64,000 nucleotides of DNA. It comes from Piezodorus guildinii (lineage: Eukaryota; Arthropoda; Insecta; Hemiptera; Pentatomidae). The stretch covers positions 183,287,249-183,351,248 of the forward strand of contig CM041293.1 of NCBI GenBank assembly GCA_023052935.1, in the 5' to 3' direction. The stretch's first letter is position 1, and each line of letters opens with the position of its first letter. The notes under the pieces are model-generated. The model made no database searches and had not been told where the DNA came from. It was given only the letters and a program-made list of their open reading frames with translations. Of this stretch, positions 32,778-38,309 are shown piece by piece. The position numbers and the translations under genes were made by a program.

Positions 32778-35127
32778 AGAAATTAATTCATCGACCCTTT
32801 TTTTATATTATAATTTTGTTTTAAATAATTCGGGTTTTGGGTCATTAAACTAATACTCCTTCTTAATTTTCTTTATTTTGACGTTTCGATTCTCCGTCCA
32901 TGAATACACATAGGATCCTTTTCAACACTGCAACAAAGAATTTCATTGAGCACCGGCACACCACTCCCGGTGAGGATACCATACACAAGGAGTGGTGTGC
33001 CGGTGCTTAATGAAATTCTTTGTTGCAGTGTTGAAAAGGATCCTATGTGTATTCATGGACGGAGGATCGAAACGTCAAAATAAAGAAAATTAAGGAGTAT
33101 TAGTTTAATGACCCAAAACCCGAATTATTTAAAACAAAATTATTATATATATATGAAAATGAATGATCAAGGTCAAACGCAGCCGATAATATTTTATTTG
33201 CCATGCAATAGTCAAATATAATTCGTTACCATCAAGTTTGATTTTGACGCAGTTCTAATGATTTTAATAAATGATTCCTCGAAAACAAGTAAACAAGCTA
33301 TGAAGAAAAACTATTCTATTTGGATAATTTCATTCAAATAGCTTTCATTGATTTTATCACTTTAAAGATAAATTACGTCAACTAAGAATCTATTAAAAAG
33401 ACTAATAAACAAGATATCATCGGAAGTTTCAATTCTTCATTATCAATCGTTTCCACAAGTTTGTTTGAATTTATATCTATTGAAAAAAAAACAAAAAACA
33501 AAAACAACACTGTACCTCTACAAACTAAGAAGGGTCTTGGGCTCAGTTCATATAGAGGTTCTGCTGTTTCTAGGCCAACGGCAGTGCAATGTGTTTTTTG
33601 TTTTCCATTTTGAGTACCCTTCTTATAGAATCTGGCCCCAGGAGGATCTTTATAATGTTCAGTCCAAGCAGGGATTCGAACCCAGGAACTCAATAACAGC
33701 AGACTAGTTCTATATTCCTTAGATAACCAGATCCTCTTCGTCCTTCGGAGGGGACGTTAAAAGGTGGTCCCGAGCCTGTGCGATGTCAGGTACTCGTTAA
33801 AGATACCTATCCTAATAAAACCTGGATAGGCAAAATTTAGAACTCCCACTGTAGCATCGTCCGATTAGCCACAGTAGCATAAAGTGACGTTAAACGAATA
33901 AACAAACAAAAGCAGATCCTTTTTATTTATAATTGAAACTGTTTTAGTTAACGAAAAAAATTCAAGGAAATTTTTCACTTAATTGATATTTGGCAGATTC
34001 GTATACTAACTGTTCAATATTATCTAAATCCACAATCCGACTTCATCTTAAGAACACTGAAATACTTAAAAAGATCCGTATTGATTTTCAATAAGTATAT
34101 TAAATTTAGTTCTGTAGATGATGCTTCACGTGCTCGCTCACAGGTAGCGCTAGAGGCGGCTACTTGGGTCACCGCCAGAATATGTGAAGACGTACTATTT
34201 AATAATATTGTATATCTAAACTTGTTAATACTTTTGTTAATTTCAAGAGAATAAATAAACCATACGAGGTGATTTGACCTATGGTCGAGACACTAGTCTA
34301 GTAGAGAAGCTCTTCAGATCATCTACCAGGTGGTATCTCCCTAGGTCAGAGTGTTTCTGCCTTTGTAATCTGGTATGTGGTCTATATTTAATTATTATCC
34401 TTCAGTAATATATTTAATACTTTTATTTACCTTTTTTATTGGACAAAAATGTTATCTCATATGCTGTGTTGGTAGGCAATGTAATGTGACGAATAGGGCA
34501 AAACTTAATTGATTATCTTACATAAGGATTTTACAATGTTATATTATTTTATTAGGAACCTACACTGCTGGTCTGAAGTCTAGTCTGGGAGTCGAGAAAT
34601 CAATTAATCAATCTAAGAATAACTTTAATCTTCGAAATTCTCCCTAAGGGGACCACTAGCTGTAAATAAAGCTCTAGACATAAAAATCATATCGGTTCTT
34701 CTTATTTATTTTTATAACGTCAGAAGTCTCAGTAATAATTAGACTTAATCAAATTTATTCATGTTATTTACGATATTAAGAAATATTTCTTACACCTAAT
34801 CATTAAAATCGTTTATAAATGCAAATAATAATAAATTTTATTTAGATGTTTATAGAGGTTTTTCGTGATTTATTTATGTAGACCATAGGTCTCAAACCTT
34901 TGACCGGCAGTATAAATCTAATATGTTTCCAGCCAAACAGAATATAATCATACAAGAAATTTACAACTATAACTTTAAAATTACTTTTATAAATAGTCTT
35001 AAAACGTTTTTTCTTCTTTTTCTGAGAGGATGATGATTATATTATCTGGTCACATTATGATTATAGTAGTCATGATTAGGAACTTACAGCCGATGGCTGC
35101 TAGATACTGCCTGAAGGTGGCTCCCAT
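6069..35127 (-). CDS. Facilitated trehalose/sugar transporter (MFS, Tret1-like), three coding exons
   Basis: Spliced minus-strand gene: exon 1 35088-35127, exon 2 13954-14131, exon 3 6069-7267. Joined with two missing bases allowed for, it gives about 472 residues, the usual size of 12-helix insect sugar transporters that move trehalose or hexoses across the plasma membrane. The signatures appear in order: RQYLAAIG at the N-terminus, ADK-FGRK after helix 2, PESPYY near residue 182, GRRPLL in the mid-loop region and PETAGKSL near the C-terminus. The introns are phase 1 and phase 2 with gt..ag ends. Intron 1 (20.96 kb) and intron 2 (6.69 kb) are filled with transposable elements. Family membership is firm; the exact substrate cannot be read from sequence. 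Two frameshifts in exon 3 leave open whether the gene is intact. Confidence 0.85.
7368..7595 (+). other. Unrecognised 75-codon ORF
   Basis: An open stretch coding for a basic peptide (LRLKKANTVKYIRRWELDRK in its middle). It lies within a transporter intron on the opposite strand and follows a poly(T) tract. I recognise no domain. It may be a fragment of a transposon ORF or chance. Confidence 0.2.
7734..7800 (-). repeat. Short dispersed repeat, partner at 19405-19470
   Basis: On the minus strand it reads 'gaatatatcaag..tttttgaaggtaccgctgcc..gccggtcaaaaac', which aligns over about 67 bp, at roughly three-quarters identity by eye, with plus-strand 'aaatatatcaat..tttttgaagctaccactgcc..tccggtcaaaaac' near 19405-19470. 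Function unknown; both may be pieces of one unidentified element. Confidence 0.4.
8030..8400 (-). other. GC-richer fragment, probably old transposon sequence
   Basis: This patch is clearly richer in G+C than the AT-rich DNA around it. On the minus strand it can be read as a basic peptide stretch (REKIRRKNRSPARKQRRSIRK), the sort of low-complexity basic sequence seen in retrotransposon ORFs. No family assigned. Confidence 0.25.
9240..9375 (-). pseudogene. Jockey-type element, C-terminal codons
   Basis: The minus strand reads TLTHNPDNPTRRLKEDV, corresponding to the NPPRRLKR-x-PRDL ending found in the Jockey-B copies at 31490-32400 and 37079-37829. Only the end of ORF2 survives. DNA at 9380-9640 is moderately GC-rich and carries a stretch (acacaccctag..ccttccct) resembling the leader of the 55691-59410 element, too weak to annotate. 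Confidence 0.5.
9790..10350 (+). pseudogene. APE-type endonuclease domain of an RTE-like element, decayed
   Basis: Spread over three frames with stops are the hallmarks of the endonuclease that nicks target DNA for RTE-like retrotransposons: IQEVGWPE (catalytic Glu block) near 9870, then IIVGDFNAQIG near 10175 (catalytic Asp/Asn block), then FAAAHVLIIGSTLFP and IHKATW. The copy ends before the terminal SDH block and has no RT attached. It is old, with several frameshifts. Confidence 0.65.
10560..10960. other. Moderately GC-rich fragment with (AAT)n end
   Basis: About 360 bp of higher GC content ending in 'catcataataataataattt', a typical non-LTR 3' tail. One frame contains RDRECRNRMSWLGQ, loosely like the last residues of some endonuclease-RT polyproteins. 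Probably a transposon 3' end; family unknown. Confidence 0.3.
11127..11171. repeat. (AT)n microsatellite
   Basis: An uninterrupted run of about 22 AT dinucleotides. Confidence 0.95.
11255..11560 (-). pseudogene. Jockey-type ORF2 C-terminal fragment
   Basis: The minus strand reads WGTAKCFNFKRIQSFQSKVF, then RTIVNAPYYFTNHTLHDDIN. This is the region downstream of RT common to the Jockey-A and Jockey-B copies here (compare FGSAKKTHIQKLQSFQSK in the 28905-30393 copy). 5'-truncated; no catalytic residues. Confidence 0.65.
11562..12520. other. AT-rich spacer
   Basis: It contains a 133-codon open stretch of low-complexity composition (11515-11916) with no recognisable domain, which I treat as chance. 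No repeats or structural features supported. Confidence 0.5.
12526..13059 (+). mobile_element. mariner element, 5' part only
   Basis: A terminal-repeat-like start, 'tcgggttgtttcacatgaaa', lies about 185 bp before an ATG at 12712, the spacing usual in mariner. The ORF 12712-13059 encodes 115 residues of transposase: the first helix-turn-helix (FLYEFKLRHSTAEAARNI..WSVNERTI) and the GRPPSVIDND linker leading into the second (TVKGLSAQLNASASTVSRHL), ending at KVKNLDT. The DDD catalytic domain and the 3' terminal repeat are missing. The fold-back element at 13104 lies 45 bp downstream. Confidence 0.75.
13104..13453. mobile_element. FB1: fold-back element with hammerhead-like arms
   Basis: A 350-bp element flanked by an exact 16-bp duplication, AATGAATTAATATTAT, at 13088-13103 and 13454-13469. 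Its two arms (about 13105-13230 and 13290-13416) are almost perfect inverted repeats around a T/A-rich centre, followed by a single-copy tail (ttctcaacggtcaac). The right arm carries CTGATGA at 13317-13323, a 5-bp stem GACCC/GGGTC (13325-13329 / 13337-13341) and GAAAC at 13342-13346 followed by GTT. The left arm carries the complement. No coding sequence. Long variable target duplications and inverted terminal repeats suggest a non-autonomous Penelope-like retroelement; that assignment is inference. Confidence 0.8.
13954..14131 (-). CDS. Sugar transporter exon 2 (helix 1 to start of loop 2-3)
   Basis: 178 nt with canonical splice sites: acceptor ..tatttttcag at 14132 upward and donor gtgagtag from 13953 down. 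It encodes TMSVAMLSTAFNW (helix 1), MEYFISPESEIPMDTSDTSW (extracellular loop) and LVASVEFGEILITVPAGMLA (helix 2), ending in ADK, which joins FGRK of exon 3. The split codon at the 5' side (T from exon 1 plus GC) makes Cys, keeping MGATFRQYLAAIG in frame. No damage in this exon. Confidence 0.88.
14282..16115 (+). repeat. Duplicated segment, copy 1 (RA repeat + leader-like region + Jockey-A end)
   Basis: It begins at 'tctggtgcgggcaacacacg' and ends at 'aaacgaaggtgg', matching 17348-19298. The first ~900 bp are an RA repeat (ending near the atactttcccttactatata motif). The next ~850 bp (15190-16040) are specific to the two copies and carry a TATA-like tctataaatacaagg at about 15299. The last ~75 bp are the end of a Jockey-A ORF. 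The 15190-16110 part is close to identical in both copies. Confidence 0.85.
16020..16200 (+). pseudogene. Jockey-A element, ORF2 C-terminus and start of 3' UTR
   Basis: Reads EDNRLINDMSIAEMPDRRRQ and then KRRWMRDLLC before a stop, matching DNRLINDMSVAEMPVRRRLK in the minus-strand copy at 28905-30393. The following 'ccttggaaggggtgctgctg' also matches that copy's 3' UTR. In duplicate copy 2 the same remnant stops at KRRW. Confidence 0.65.
16230..16410. repeat. Fragment of a dispersed insect repeat
   Basis: 'actaatattataaagctgaa' plus 'gagtttgtttgtttgagcgc', then 'aactactggttcgaattgaaaa' type sequence, resembles a repeat I associate with many arthropod genomes. It has no coding capacity. Class unknown; the resemblance is from general recollection, not a search. 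Confidence 0.35.
16470..16989 (-). mobile_element. RTE-3 copy A, 5'-truncated, with 16-bp target duplication
   Basis: Minus-strand insertion whose 3' tail is (ATT)n at 16470-16481. Exact 16-bp duplications, GATTCCAAATGATTTA, lie at 16454-16469 and 16990-17005, so both ends are fixed. The coding end reads RIPRKLVFADPTGRRPKGRP, KRRWEDCVKADLGGLGLNGE, SLCRRNLVVSASNLRVR, stop. Upstream is RT thumb sequence in a broken frame. It shares its 3' end exactly with copies at 19944-20242, 43880-44155 and 55131-55690. RTE type is inferred from the C-terminal sequence and microsatellite tail. Confidence 0.85.
17348..19298 (+). repeat. Duplicated segment, copy 2
   Basis: Second copy of 14282-16115, in the same orientation about 3.1 kb downstream. 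It differs by a 145-bp MITE insertion (17508-17652), a short deletion beside it, a C-to-G change near 18730 and many single-base indels in the RA half. Its end breaks off within the Jockey-A remnant at 'cgaaggtgg' and runs into another RA fragment (19320-19400). Confidence 0.85.
17508..17652. mobile_element. 145-bp MITE with about 54-bp terminal inverted repeats
   Basis: It starts GGGGTACTCACTACG and ends with the complement; the first 25 bases pair exactly and pairing goes on, imperfectly, to about 54. It has no coding sequence. The empty site is visible in duplicate copy 1 near 14417 (attatattattatc). The target duplication is short and unclear (T/A-rich, 2-3 bp), so the superfamily is not assigned. 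Confidence 0.85.
19320..19820. repeat. RA fragments in two orientations
   Basis: 19320-19400 carries the plus-strand RA piece 'cgagtttaaacaaaatcgtc' with 'gtgcaaaatgcatggtat'. 19665-19820 carries a minus-strand RA end ('attgcgatcgtgaag', 'acgttttagtatatcc', (gt)n). Between them, 19405-19470 is the partner of the short repeat at 7734-7800, and 19500-19660 is AT-rich. Confidence 0.5.
19944..20242 (+). mobile_element. RTE-3 copy B, 5'-truncated
   Basis: It carries the RTE-3 C-terminus (RIPRKLVFADPTGRRPKGRP, then KRRWEDCVKAEL) with an internal deletion (about 18 bp) relative to copy A, then the shared end 'ccttcgggttcgctaagcct' and an (ATT)n tail. A 13-bp duplication with one mismatch (atctaatatgagt at 19931-19943, atctaatattagt at 20243-20255) flanks it. 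Confidence 0.75.
20256..20899. other. AT-rich spacer with a faint repeat
   Basis: No gene seen. 20630-20770 contains 'ccactggacggattttgata', reminiscent of a dispersed repeat in many insect genomes, but too short and degraded to classify. Confidence 0.4.
20900..22285 (-). pseudogene. RTE-2 reverse transcriptase C-terminus, split by a hAT MITE
   Basis: A minus-strand fragment in two pieces (22285-21995 and 21188-20900). It reads EVRKRLVAANRAYYALLN, IYKTLIHPVTTYASQTWTIS, LLTFERKIFRRIFGPVRDGE, then past the insertion DLFGEIDILKYIKVGRLSWA, and ends EWRRLVEEANTHQGL, stop, followed by a (GATA)n-type tail (the plus strand shows tatctatctatc at 20921-20932). Several frameshifts. The family differs from RTE-3. 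Confidence 0.75.
21189..21994. mobile_element. Non-autonomous hAT-type element, 806 bp
   Basis: Exact 8-bp duplications, GTCATGAA, lie at 21181-21188 and 21995-22002. Short terminal inverted repeats begin TAGGGATTGCAATCC and end GGATTGCAATTCCTA. Subterminal regions on both sides are dense in GGATCCGG-like words, a plausible transposase-binding array. The interior is AT-rich without a transposase. An 8-bp duplication is the hAT hallmark. It sits inside an RTE-2 remnant. Confidence 0.85.
22286..22914. other. AT-rich spacer
   Basis: No coding, repeat or structural feature that I can support. Confidence 0.5.
22915..23640 (-). pseudogene. Jockey-A element, 3' part with internal deletion
   Basis: A minus-strand copy starting (3' end) at the T-rich tract near 22915. 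It shares its 3' UTR (ttcacacctgtcaataaattgacaatca type) with the copy at 28905-30393. The open part 23045-23452 reads MTWGPHIKNKQITLNKRLKL, then KLNTYTYLLKPIWTYASL, then jumps to RTITNSPWYDSNTTLHTDLH, so about 25 residues (FGSAKKTHIQKLQSFQSK in the other copy) are deleted. The end KKLDEGPSKLNP has drifted. No RT catalytic core. Confidence 0.75.
23641..24439. other. AT-rich spacer
   Basis: Short open stretches without recognisable domains. No repeat family assigned. Confidence 0.45.
24440..24970 (-). pseudogene. Possible non-LTR reverse transcriptase fragment, heavily decayed
   Basis: On the minus strand, pieces such as SLKCCFMDILRYACARTCYT and the surrounding basic residues loosely follow the region downstream of RT in R1/Jockey-like elements. 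Multiple stops and frame changes. Weak; offered because composition differs from the AT-rich surroundings. Confidence 0.3.
25400..25735 (-). other. GC-richer segment with 101-codon ORF, unrecognised
   Basis: A minus-strand open stretch, 25418-25723, is cysteine-rich in its middle (GCCGCWW). I recognise no family. It could be part of a retrotransposon ORF1 or chance. The preceding 24971-25399 holds no supported feature beyond a short inverted 'cctatgggcctacctatggg'. Confidence 0.2.
26329..26619 (-). mobile_element. SINE-A, full-length, tRNA-derived
   Basis: A 13-bp exact duplication, ACATTTATTTTAG, at 26316-26328 and 26620-26632 fixes both ends. On the minus strand the head is tRNA-like: A-box region tggcatggtggttagca and B-box gggtttgaatcc. 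The body is ~220 bp with 'gtccttcggaggggacgtta' and 'ctggataggcaaaatttag', ending in (aaac)-type repeats. It shares its 3' half with 33722-33905 and 54865-55001. Confidence 0.85.
26640..27300 (+). repeat. RA fragment interrupted by FB2
   Basis: 26700-26770 matches the RA interior (attttacctaaaatcatcag, ctttccaacggtatatcata). FB2 is inserted at 26778-27103. The downstream part is AT-rich and poorly matching. Confidence 0.5.
26778..27103. mobile_element. FB2: fold-back element with hammerhead-like arm
   Basis: A 326-bp element flanked by an exact 14-bp duplication, TCTAAATTATTATA, at 26764-26777 and 27104-27117. The inverted arms meet near 26925 around a short centre. The right arm carries CTGATGA at 26962-26968, then GGCC (26970-26973) and GGCC (26983-26986), which can pair, and GAAAC at 26987-26991 followed by GTC. 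The left arm is mutated at both cores (CTCATGA, CAAAAC on its own strand). The tail contains ttctcaacggtcaac, the same as FB1, although the arm sequences differ. No coding capacity. Confidence 0.8.
27304..27587. other. AT-rich spacer
   Basis: A 65-codon low-complexity open stretch is judged to be chance. No other feature. Confidence 0.4.
27588..30485 (+). repeat. RA repeat split by a Jockey-A insertion
   Basis: The left part (27588-28904) runs from the 'aacacacgactttc' start through 'attaaattttacatcgatat' to 'ggtcatagtaatttggg'. The right part (30394-30485) continues with 'ataaaacgtatatttacgct' and the 'cgatcgccatactttccctt' end. A further minus-strand RA end lies at 30575-30695. Divergent from the 14282 and 42252 copies. 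Confidence 0.65.
28905..30393 (-). pseudogene. Jockey-A element, RT and 3' part, 5'-truncated
   Basis: Minus-strand retrotransposon with 3' UTR at 28905-29050. From the 5' side the RT reads KPSSYRPISLLLICSKLLEK, then GVPQGSILAPLLYIVYTHDI, then TATYADDTAIL (catalytic Asp pair) near 29720, then a C-terminal region (KLNTYTYLLKPIWTYASQIF, LQSFQSKILRLITTAPWYV) ending MPVRRRLKRSWMRYLLS. At least three frame breaks (near 29460, 29620 and 30020). It is the best representative of Jockey-A here and is inserted in an RA repeat. Confidence 0.85.
30820..31010 (+). pseudogene. mariner transposase N-terminal remnant
   Basis: One frame reads TVTKIRSVYFDDALGKSTFR, then FAGFRTGHFDLEDAKRAGH, which follows the mariner DNA-binding region (helix-turn-helix, then W/FxxFRxGxFDLED). 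Only about 60 codons remain; no terminal repeats found. Confidence 0.55.
31365..31455 (-). repeat. Jockey-A 3' UTR fragment
   Basis: 'ctttacacctgccagaagct' followed by 'tgacaattagcaaatgtgct' matches the 3' UTR of the 28905-30393 copy. Nothing upstream is retained. Confidence 0.55.
31490..32400 (+). pseudogene. Jockey-B element, C-terminal part and 3' UTR
   Basis: Shifting frames read TRLKRQEHNRLCGQLYRLLN, then LLIYKVILKSIRPT, then PNPLAHSLSSSKHPYNPPRR and LKRQLPRDLK before a stop near 32042, followed by about 350 bp of AT-rich 3' sequence. It is the same family as 37079-37829, 52155-52833 and 59430-59850 (LGL-x-LDKRLTWNPHTRLKR-type motif). Confidence 0.7.
32729..32774. repeat. (AT)n microsatellite
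   Basis: About 23 uninterrupted AT dinucleotides beside FB3. Confidence 0.95.
32795..33150. mobile_element. FB3: fold-back element, hammerhead core degenerate
   Basis: The two arms, about 32811-32969 and 32990-33146, are near-perfect inverted repeats of about 157 bp separated by about 20 bp. The right arm contains ggatcGAAACGTC at 33064-33076, matching the GAAAC-GTC end of FB2, but the upstream CTGATGA is replaced by ttcatgga. The terminal parts (tttaatgacccaaaacccg) differ from FB1 and FB2. The target duplication is obscured by flanking AT repeats. No coding capacity. Confidence 0.7.
33480..33720 (-). mobile_element. SINE-B copy 1
   Basis: On the minus strand a B-box-like gggttcgaatccctg is followed by a body containing 'ctatatgaactgagcccaag' and 'agaggtacagtg', similar to the body of the 35390-35640 copy (ctatatgcacttagtccaag). 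The A-box end is degraded. Confidence 0.6.
33722..33905 (+). mobile_element. SINE-A, 3' half
   Basis: Contains 'cgtccttcggaggggacgtt', 'caggtactcgttaaagatac', 'ctggataggcaaaatttaga' and the terminal (aaac)n. The tRNA-derived head is missing; instead a SINE-B copy in the opposite orientation abuts it. Confidence 0.7.
33906..35087. other. Intron 1 remainder, no gene seen
   Basis: 34113-34561 begins TGTAG and ends CTACA and contains aataaataaa, which would suit a solo LTR. No target duplication was found, so it is not called. Otherwise AT-rich. Confidence 0.4.
35088..35127 (-). CDS. Sugar transporter exon 1 (start codon)
   Basis: 40 nt encoding MGATFRQYLAAIG plus the first base of a Cys codon. 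The start is ATG at 35125-35127 (cagcgggATGG context), and the donor is GGCT|gtaagttc. An R/KQYLAA motif right after the start is typical of insect Tret1-like transporters. The phase (1) matches exon 2, and the joined reading IGC-TMSVAM continues helix 1 without a break. The exon is short, so the match could be coincidental, but start, motif, splice site and phase all agree. Confidence 0.72.
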
Positions 35128-35263
35128 CCCGCTGCGTTCCGACACACTCGGCAATCTCAACTCCAACTGCTACACCTTGTTCTTGCTCACCTGCTGGCTG
35201 CTGATCTACTAGAGGCCCACGCTGATATCCCTACCCTAGGCACAGATGCTCTTGATGTATATG

Positions 35264-35271
35264 TATATATA
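35264..35271 (-). promoter_or_regulatory. Possible TATA box of the sugar transporter
   Basis: The minus strand reads gcTATATATAcat about 140 bp upstream of the start codon. A start of transcription near 35235-35240 would give a 5' UTR of about 110 nt. In AT-rich DNA this is suggestive only. Confidence 0.3.
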
Positions 35272-35389
35272 GCTAGTGTTGTCAAACCTTATCAGTCTAT
35301 CTTATCACTAAGTTTCCATGTAACCATGTTGTTCCTGTCCAGCATTAAGATAAAAAAACTGTACATTTGCAACGAATAAAGGGCCTTGG

Positions 35390-35640
35390 ACTAAGTGCAT
35401 ATAGACCTCACTGTACCTATGGCAACGGTCTGCAAGGAGGTGATTAGGCTCAGATGAAGCTCAGCCGCCAGGTTTTCCTCCATATTTTGGGTCCCTACAT
35501 CACAGAGGCTAGGTGTGCCCAAGGAGGTTATCTACCCGATTAATAACCTAATAAATAATTATCTCACCACAACATGCTTCGAACCCAGGACCCGGAGTAA
35601 TATGGAATATCGCGCTATCCACTGTACCCAAAGATAAGAT
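35390..35640 (-). mobile_element. SINE-B copy 2, tRNA-derived
   Basis: On the minus strand: tRNA-like head with A-box-like tacagtggatagcgcg and B-box gggttcgaagc, then a body with 'ggaggaaaacctggcggctg' and 'ctatatgcacttagtccaag'. It lies upstream of the transporter promoter region. A possible 7-bp duplication (aagataa) is too weak to claim. Confidence 0.65.
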
Positions 35641-35889
35641 AATATAAGCCTTTATTTACACATATTTACATTTTTGTTGATACATAAAGTTTATATATAT
35701 TTATTTATTTTCATATTTATTATATAAATAAAAAAAATTATTTTAAAATACTTTTAATAATTGATATAAATAAAAATAAACAATTTTTGATCAAATATTG
35801 TATACAATTTTTTAGATAAAATTTACTAATATATTTTTAATAAAATTGCAAAAAAACTTGTTTAAATAATAATTTTTTGTTTAAATAAA
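35641..35889. other. AT-rich spacer
   Basis: Very AT-rich, no feature supported. Confidence 0.5.
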
Positions 35890-36240
35890 TAAAAATTTTC
35901 TACTGATGTGTAGGCTTCTCCTGAAGGAGGAATAGTCTTGATCGACGACCAGCCGTACCTTCTGGGCTATGAGTTCGCTGTTTGTTTTTCAATTTTTTGG
36001 CATTTTAATTCCTAATATTTTTGATCTTCTGTTTTCCTGTGCCAAGATATTCCTTCTTGTTTTTTAATTTCATCAGACCATTTCTTGAGTTTCCATCCTT
36101 GCTTGCGTTTATTTCCGAAAGGTGTCCATTCGGTAACTGCCTTGCTCCAACTGGGGTTCTTTATATTTTATTTCTATTTATTCTTTTTGGGATTTTCTTC
36201 CAGAAAGTTTACCAGTTGTGTTATGTGATACAGCTGTGAA
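35890..36240 (-). pseudogene. RTE/Jockey-like polyprotein C-terminus, decayed
   Basis: The minus strand reads KRKQGWKLKKWSDEIKKQEG then ISWHRKTEDQKYWELK, following the common ending of retrotransposon polyproteins (basic, KKWSDEIKK, W-x-RKAED-x-x-xW). Only the last ~80 codons remain. The adjoining plus-strand sequence 'caatgctttatttgaacatc' to 36300 also recurs at 44270-44335. Confidence 0.5.
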
Positions 36241-36469
36241 GAGAAAAAAGCAATGCTTTATTTGAACATCTTGCTGCCCAAATACTTTGTTATATACAGC
36301 ATACTAAATTAGATAAATACTAACACTTTTTTTTTTTTAATTTATGCATAATTATTTCAATCGTTATTCTATTTAATAACTAATGCCCCTTCGTTCTTCT
36401 TATAGGTTATTTAATGTTTCTAAAATTACTCTGAAAAAATTACACATTTTATTGATATTTAAAACTGTA

Positions 36470-37039
36470 CATATAATATATACAACAAATAAATGGGCTA
36501 ATTTACACTTATGGGTGTGATAATGTCTTGTGAAGAAACTACCCAGTGGCAAAAAAAAAAAATGTACTGGGACACTGTTAACTATATACGTATTTGGGAA
36601 TGGATAATCAATGACAGATAACAGTCCAGGACCACATTTTCGACCTTAATCTTGACATTCGGGATCCATGACATAAACCATAACCTCTCTTGTGGGCAAC
36701 ATTCTCTCGCTAAAGGTATCACGGAACTTTACTTTTTAGGAAGGTTTTTTTTTTCCCCCTTTCCACTCCACTGGGCTGATAGAGGTCGTTTGTCTCATAT
36801 CGGACGGCTGGATGCCGTTATTCCGTTTTTTGGAAATGATACAATATGAGGATTTCTTGCAGAACAGGCGAAAATATTATCCCATTAGGATATCAAACTA
36901 ACTCTTTCTTGACCTTTTGGTCCCGGCGCGTTATGCAAAGTGAATTGGTAAGGTATTTATCCAGTACATGGGCTCAGACTTTCGGCTGCATTAAAAACAG
37001 ACATACTCAACTTATCTTGCATCTCCGATGAAAAATTTT
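36470..37039. other. Jockey-B 3' UTR fragment and unassigned sequence
   Basis: 36495-36550 on the minus strand matches the Jockey-B 3' UTR (compare 52726-52778: gtttcttcacaagacattac). 36560-37039 shows two short ORFs without recognisable domains and a moderate GC content; family unknown. Confidence 0.4.
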
Positions 37040-38309
37040 AGTACGCGCAACACACGACTTTCAGTTAACTCGGTTGTTTTTTTAAATTTATTATCGAGAT
37101 ATTTACAACTGTATTTAAAAAAAAATACATCAAGTAAATGTGAACATTAAGATATGGACATGATAGGCGTGAAAAGAATCTACCCAGTGGTAGCACTTTA
37201 AAGATTATTCAGATAAGTAGGTTTCGAGGACATCGTCTTTTCAGCCGCCTCGGAGGTTGATCAGGAATATAAGGAGATGAAAGATTGCGGAAAAGTGGGT
37301 AATTCGGGCTAAGTCTGCAACTAATGGGATATTCAGGTCTTTATGGGTTATTTTATTGGTGACAAAGTAAGGGGCATTTAGGATCTTTCGGAGGATTTTT
37401 GATTGCAAGGATGGGATGCGAAAGGAATTTCATGGCCTAAGTACGGTAATATAAATTAGTTTTTTGTAATAGGTGGGAAGTTTTGAACATTTGTCAAGTA
37501 AATGTTCTAATAAACGATATCTGCGAGTTGTTTCTTGTCGTTTCAGTCTAGTTTGAGGATTCCAAGTAAGTCGTCTGTCAAGATGCAGTTCAAGGTCGGA
37601 TCTGTTCAACTGAGGTGAGTGGAATATTACCAAAGGATATAGTGGGACAGGCAGACATAGGTTTGCGGCGCAGGGTATAGGTTATTTTGTGGGATTTATT
37701 TTGGTCCTCCACTTTTGACACCATTCTTCAATGGAAGCAATGTGAGACTGAAGTGTTTGGGAAGCAATAGTTGGGTCATTGTTCACAGATAACACACATG
37801 TGTCATCGGCGTATGTAGTGAGGACAGTGAACTCCGTTGTTAAAGTCAATTTAAGAATTTTAATTAGTTATGGATAAAAATGAATTGTTAATGAATTAAA
37901 ATTACATTGAGTTTCGAAAGAAATGTGTGTTTTATTAAATAATGTGTTATATTATTGTCTACGACAGGCAGTTTTTTTGGTTTTTCACCAGTCTCCGTTA
38001 ACTTTTACGATTTTGTGTATATGACTATATTTTTTCTAATATCTTTAGCTTTCCATCGGTATATCATACATCTATATTACTGTTTTTTATGTTGAGAATG
38101 CATAAAAAATATTTTGTTGTCTCTTTTTTCCTTTAGTTGGATTTAAAATTCGTTCTTAAGAAGAACTTCGTTCTAAAGAACTTTAAAAGAAGAAAATTCG
38201 AAATATCCACATTTAAACCCGATATTAAAGCCCATCATGTTTTACATCCATTTAACGAATTTAACCAAAATTGCTACCGCTGTTTTTGAGATAATGGTAA
38301 AGATCTGGT
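37040..38309 (+). repeat. RA repeat split by a Jockey-B insertion
   Basis: It starts 'acgcgcaacacacgactttc', is interrupted at 37079-37829, and continues through 'ctttccatcggtatatcata' and 'gttttacatccatttaacga' to 38309. The I-type element at 38310 is inserted at the junction of this copy with the next RA copy (42252 onward). Confidence 0.7.
37079..37829 (-). mobile_element. Jockey-B element, 5'-truncated, with target duplication
   Basis: A minus-strand copy from the 3' T-tract at 37079 to an RT core piece reading LTTYADDTCVLSVNNDPTIA near 37810 (YADD present), with NRSDLELHLDRRLTWNPQTR and LLDKCSKLPTYYKKLIYITV downstream. A 12-bp duplication with one mismatch (aactcggttgtt 37067-37078; aactccgttgtt 37830-37841) flanks it. 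Reading frames are broken. Confidence 0.8.

Larger units (their letters stand above)
14132..35087 (-). other. Intron 1 of the sugar transporter (20.96 kb)
   Basis: Donor gtaagttc at 35087 down, acceptor ttttcag at 14132; phase 1. It holds the RA duplication, Jockey-A/B, RTE-2/3, SINE-A/B, hAT and MITE copies and fold-back elements FB2 and FB3. The 21:6.7 kb intron sizes are explained entirely by insertions. No other host exon was recognised within it. Confidence 0.75.

Noticed and set aside
34113..34561. Solo LTR
   Set aside because: TGTAG..CTACA ends and an AATAAA-like signal, but no target duplication and no second copy in the window.
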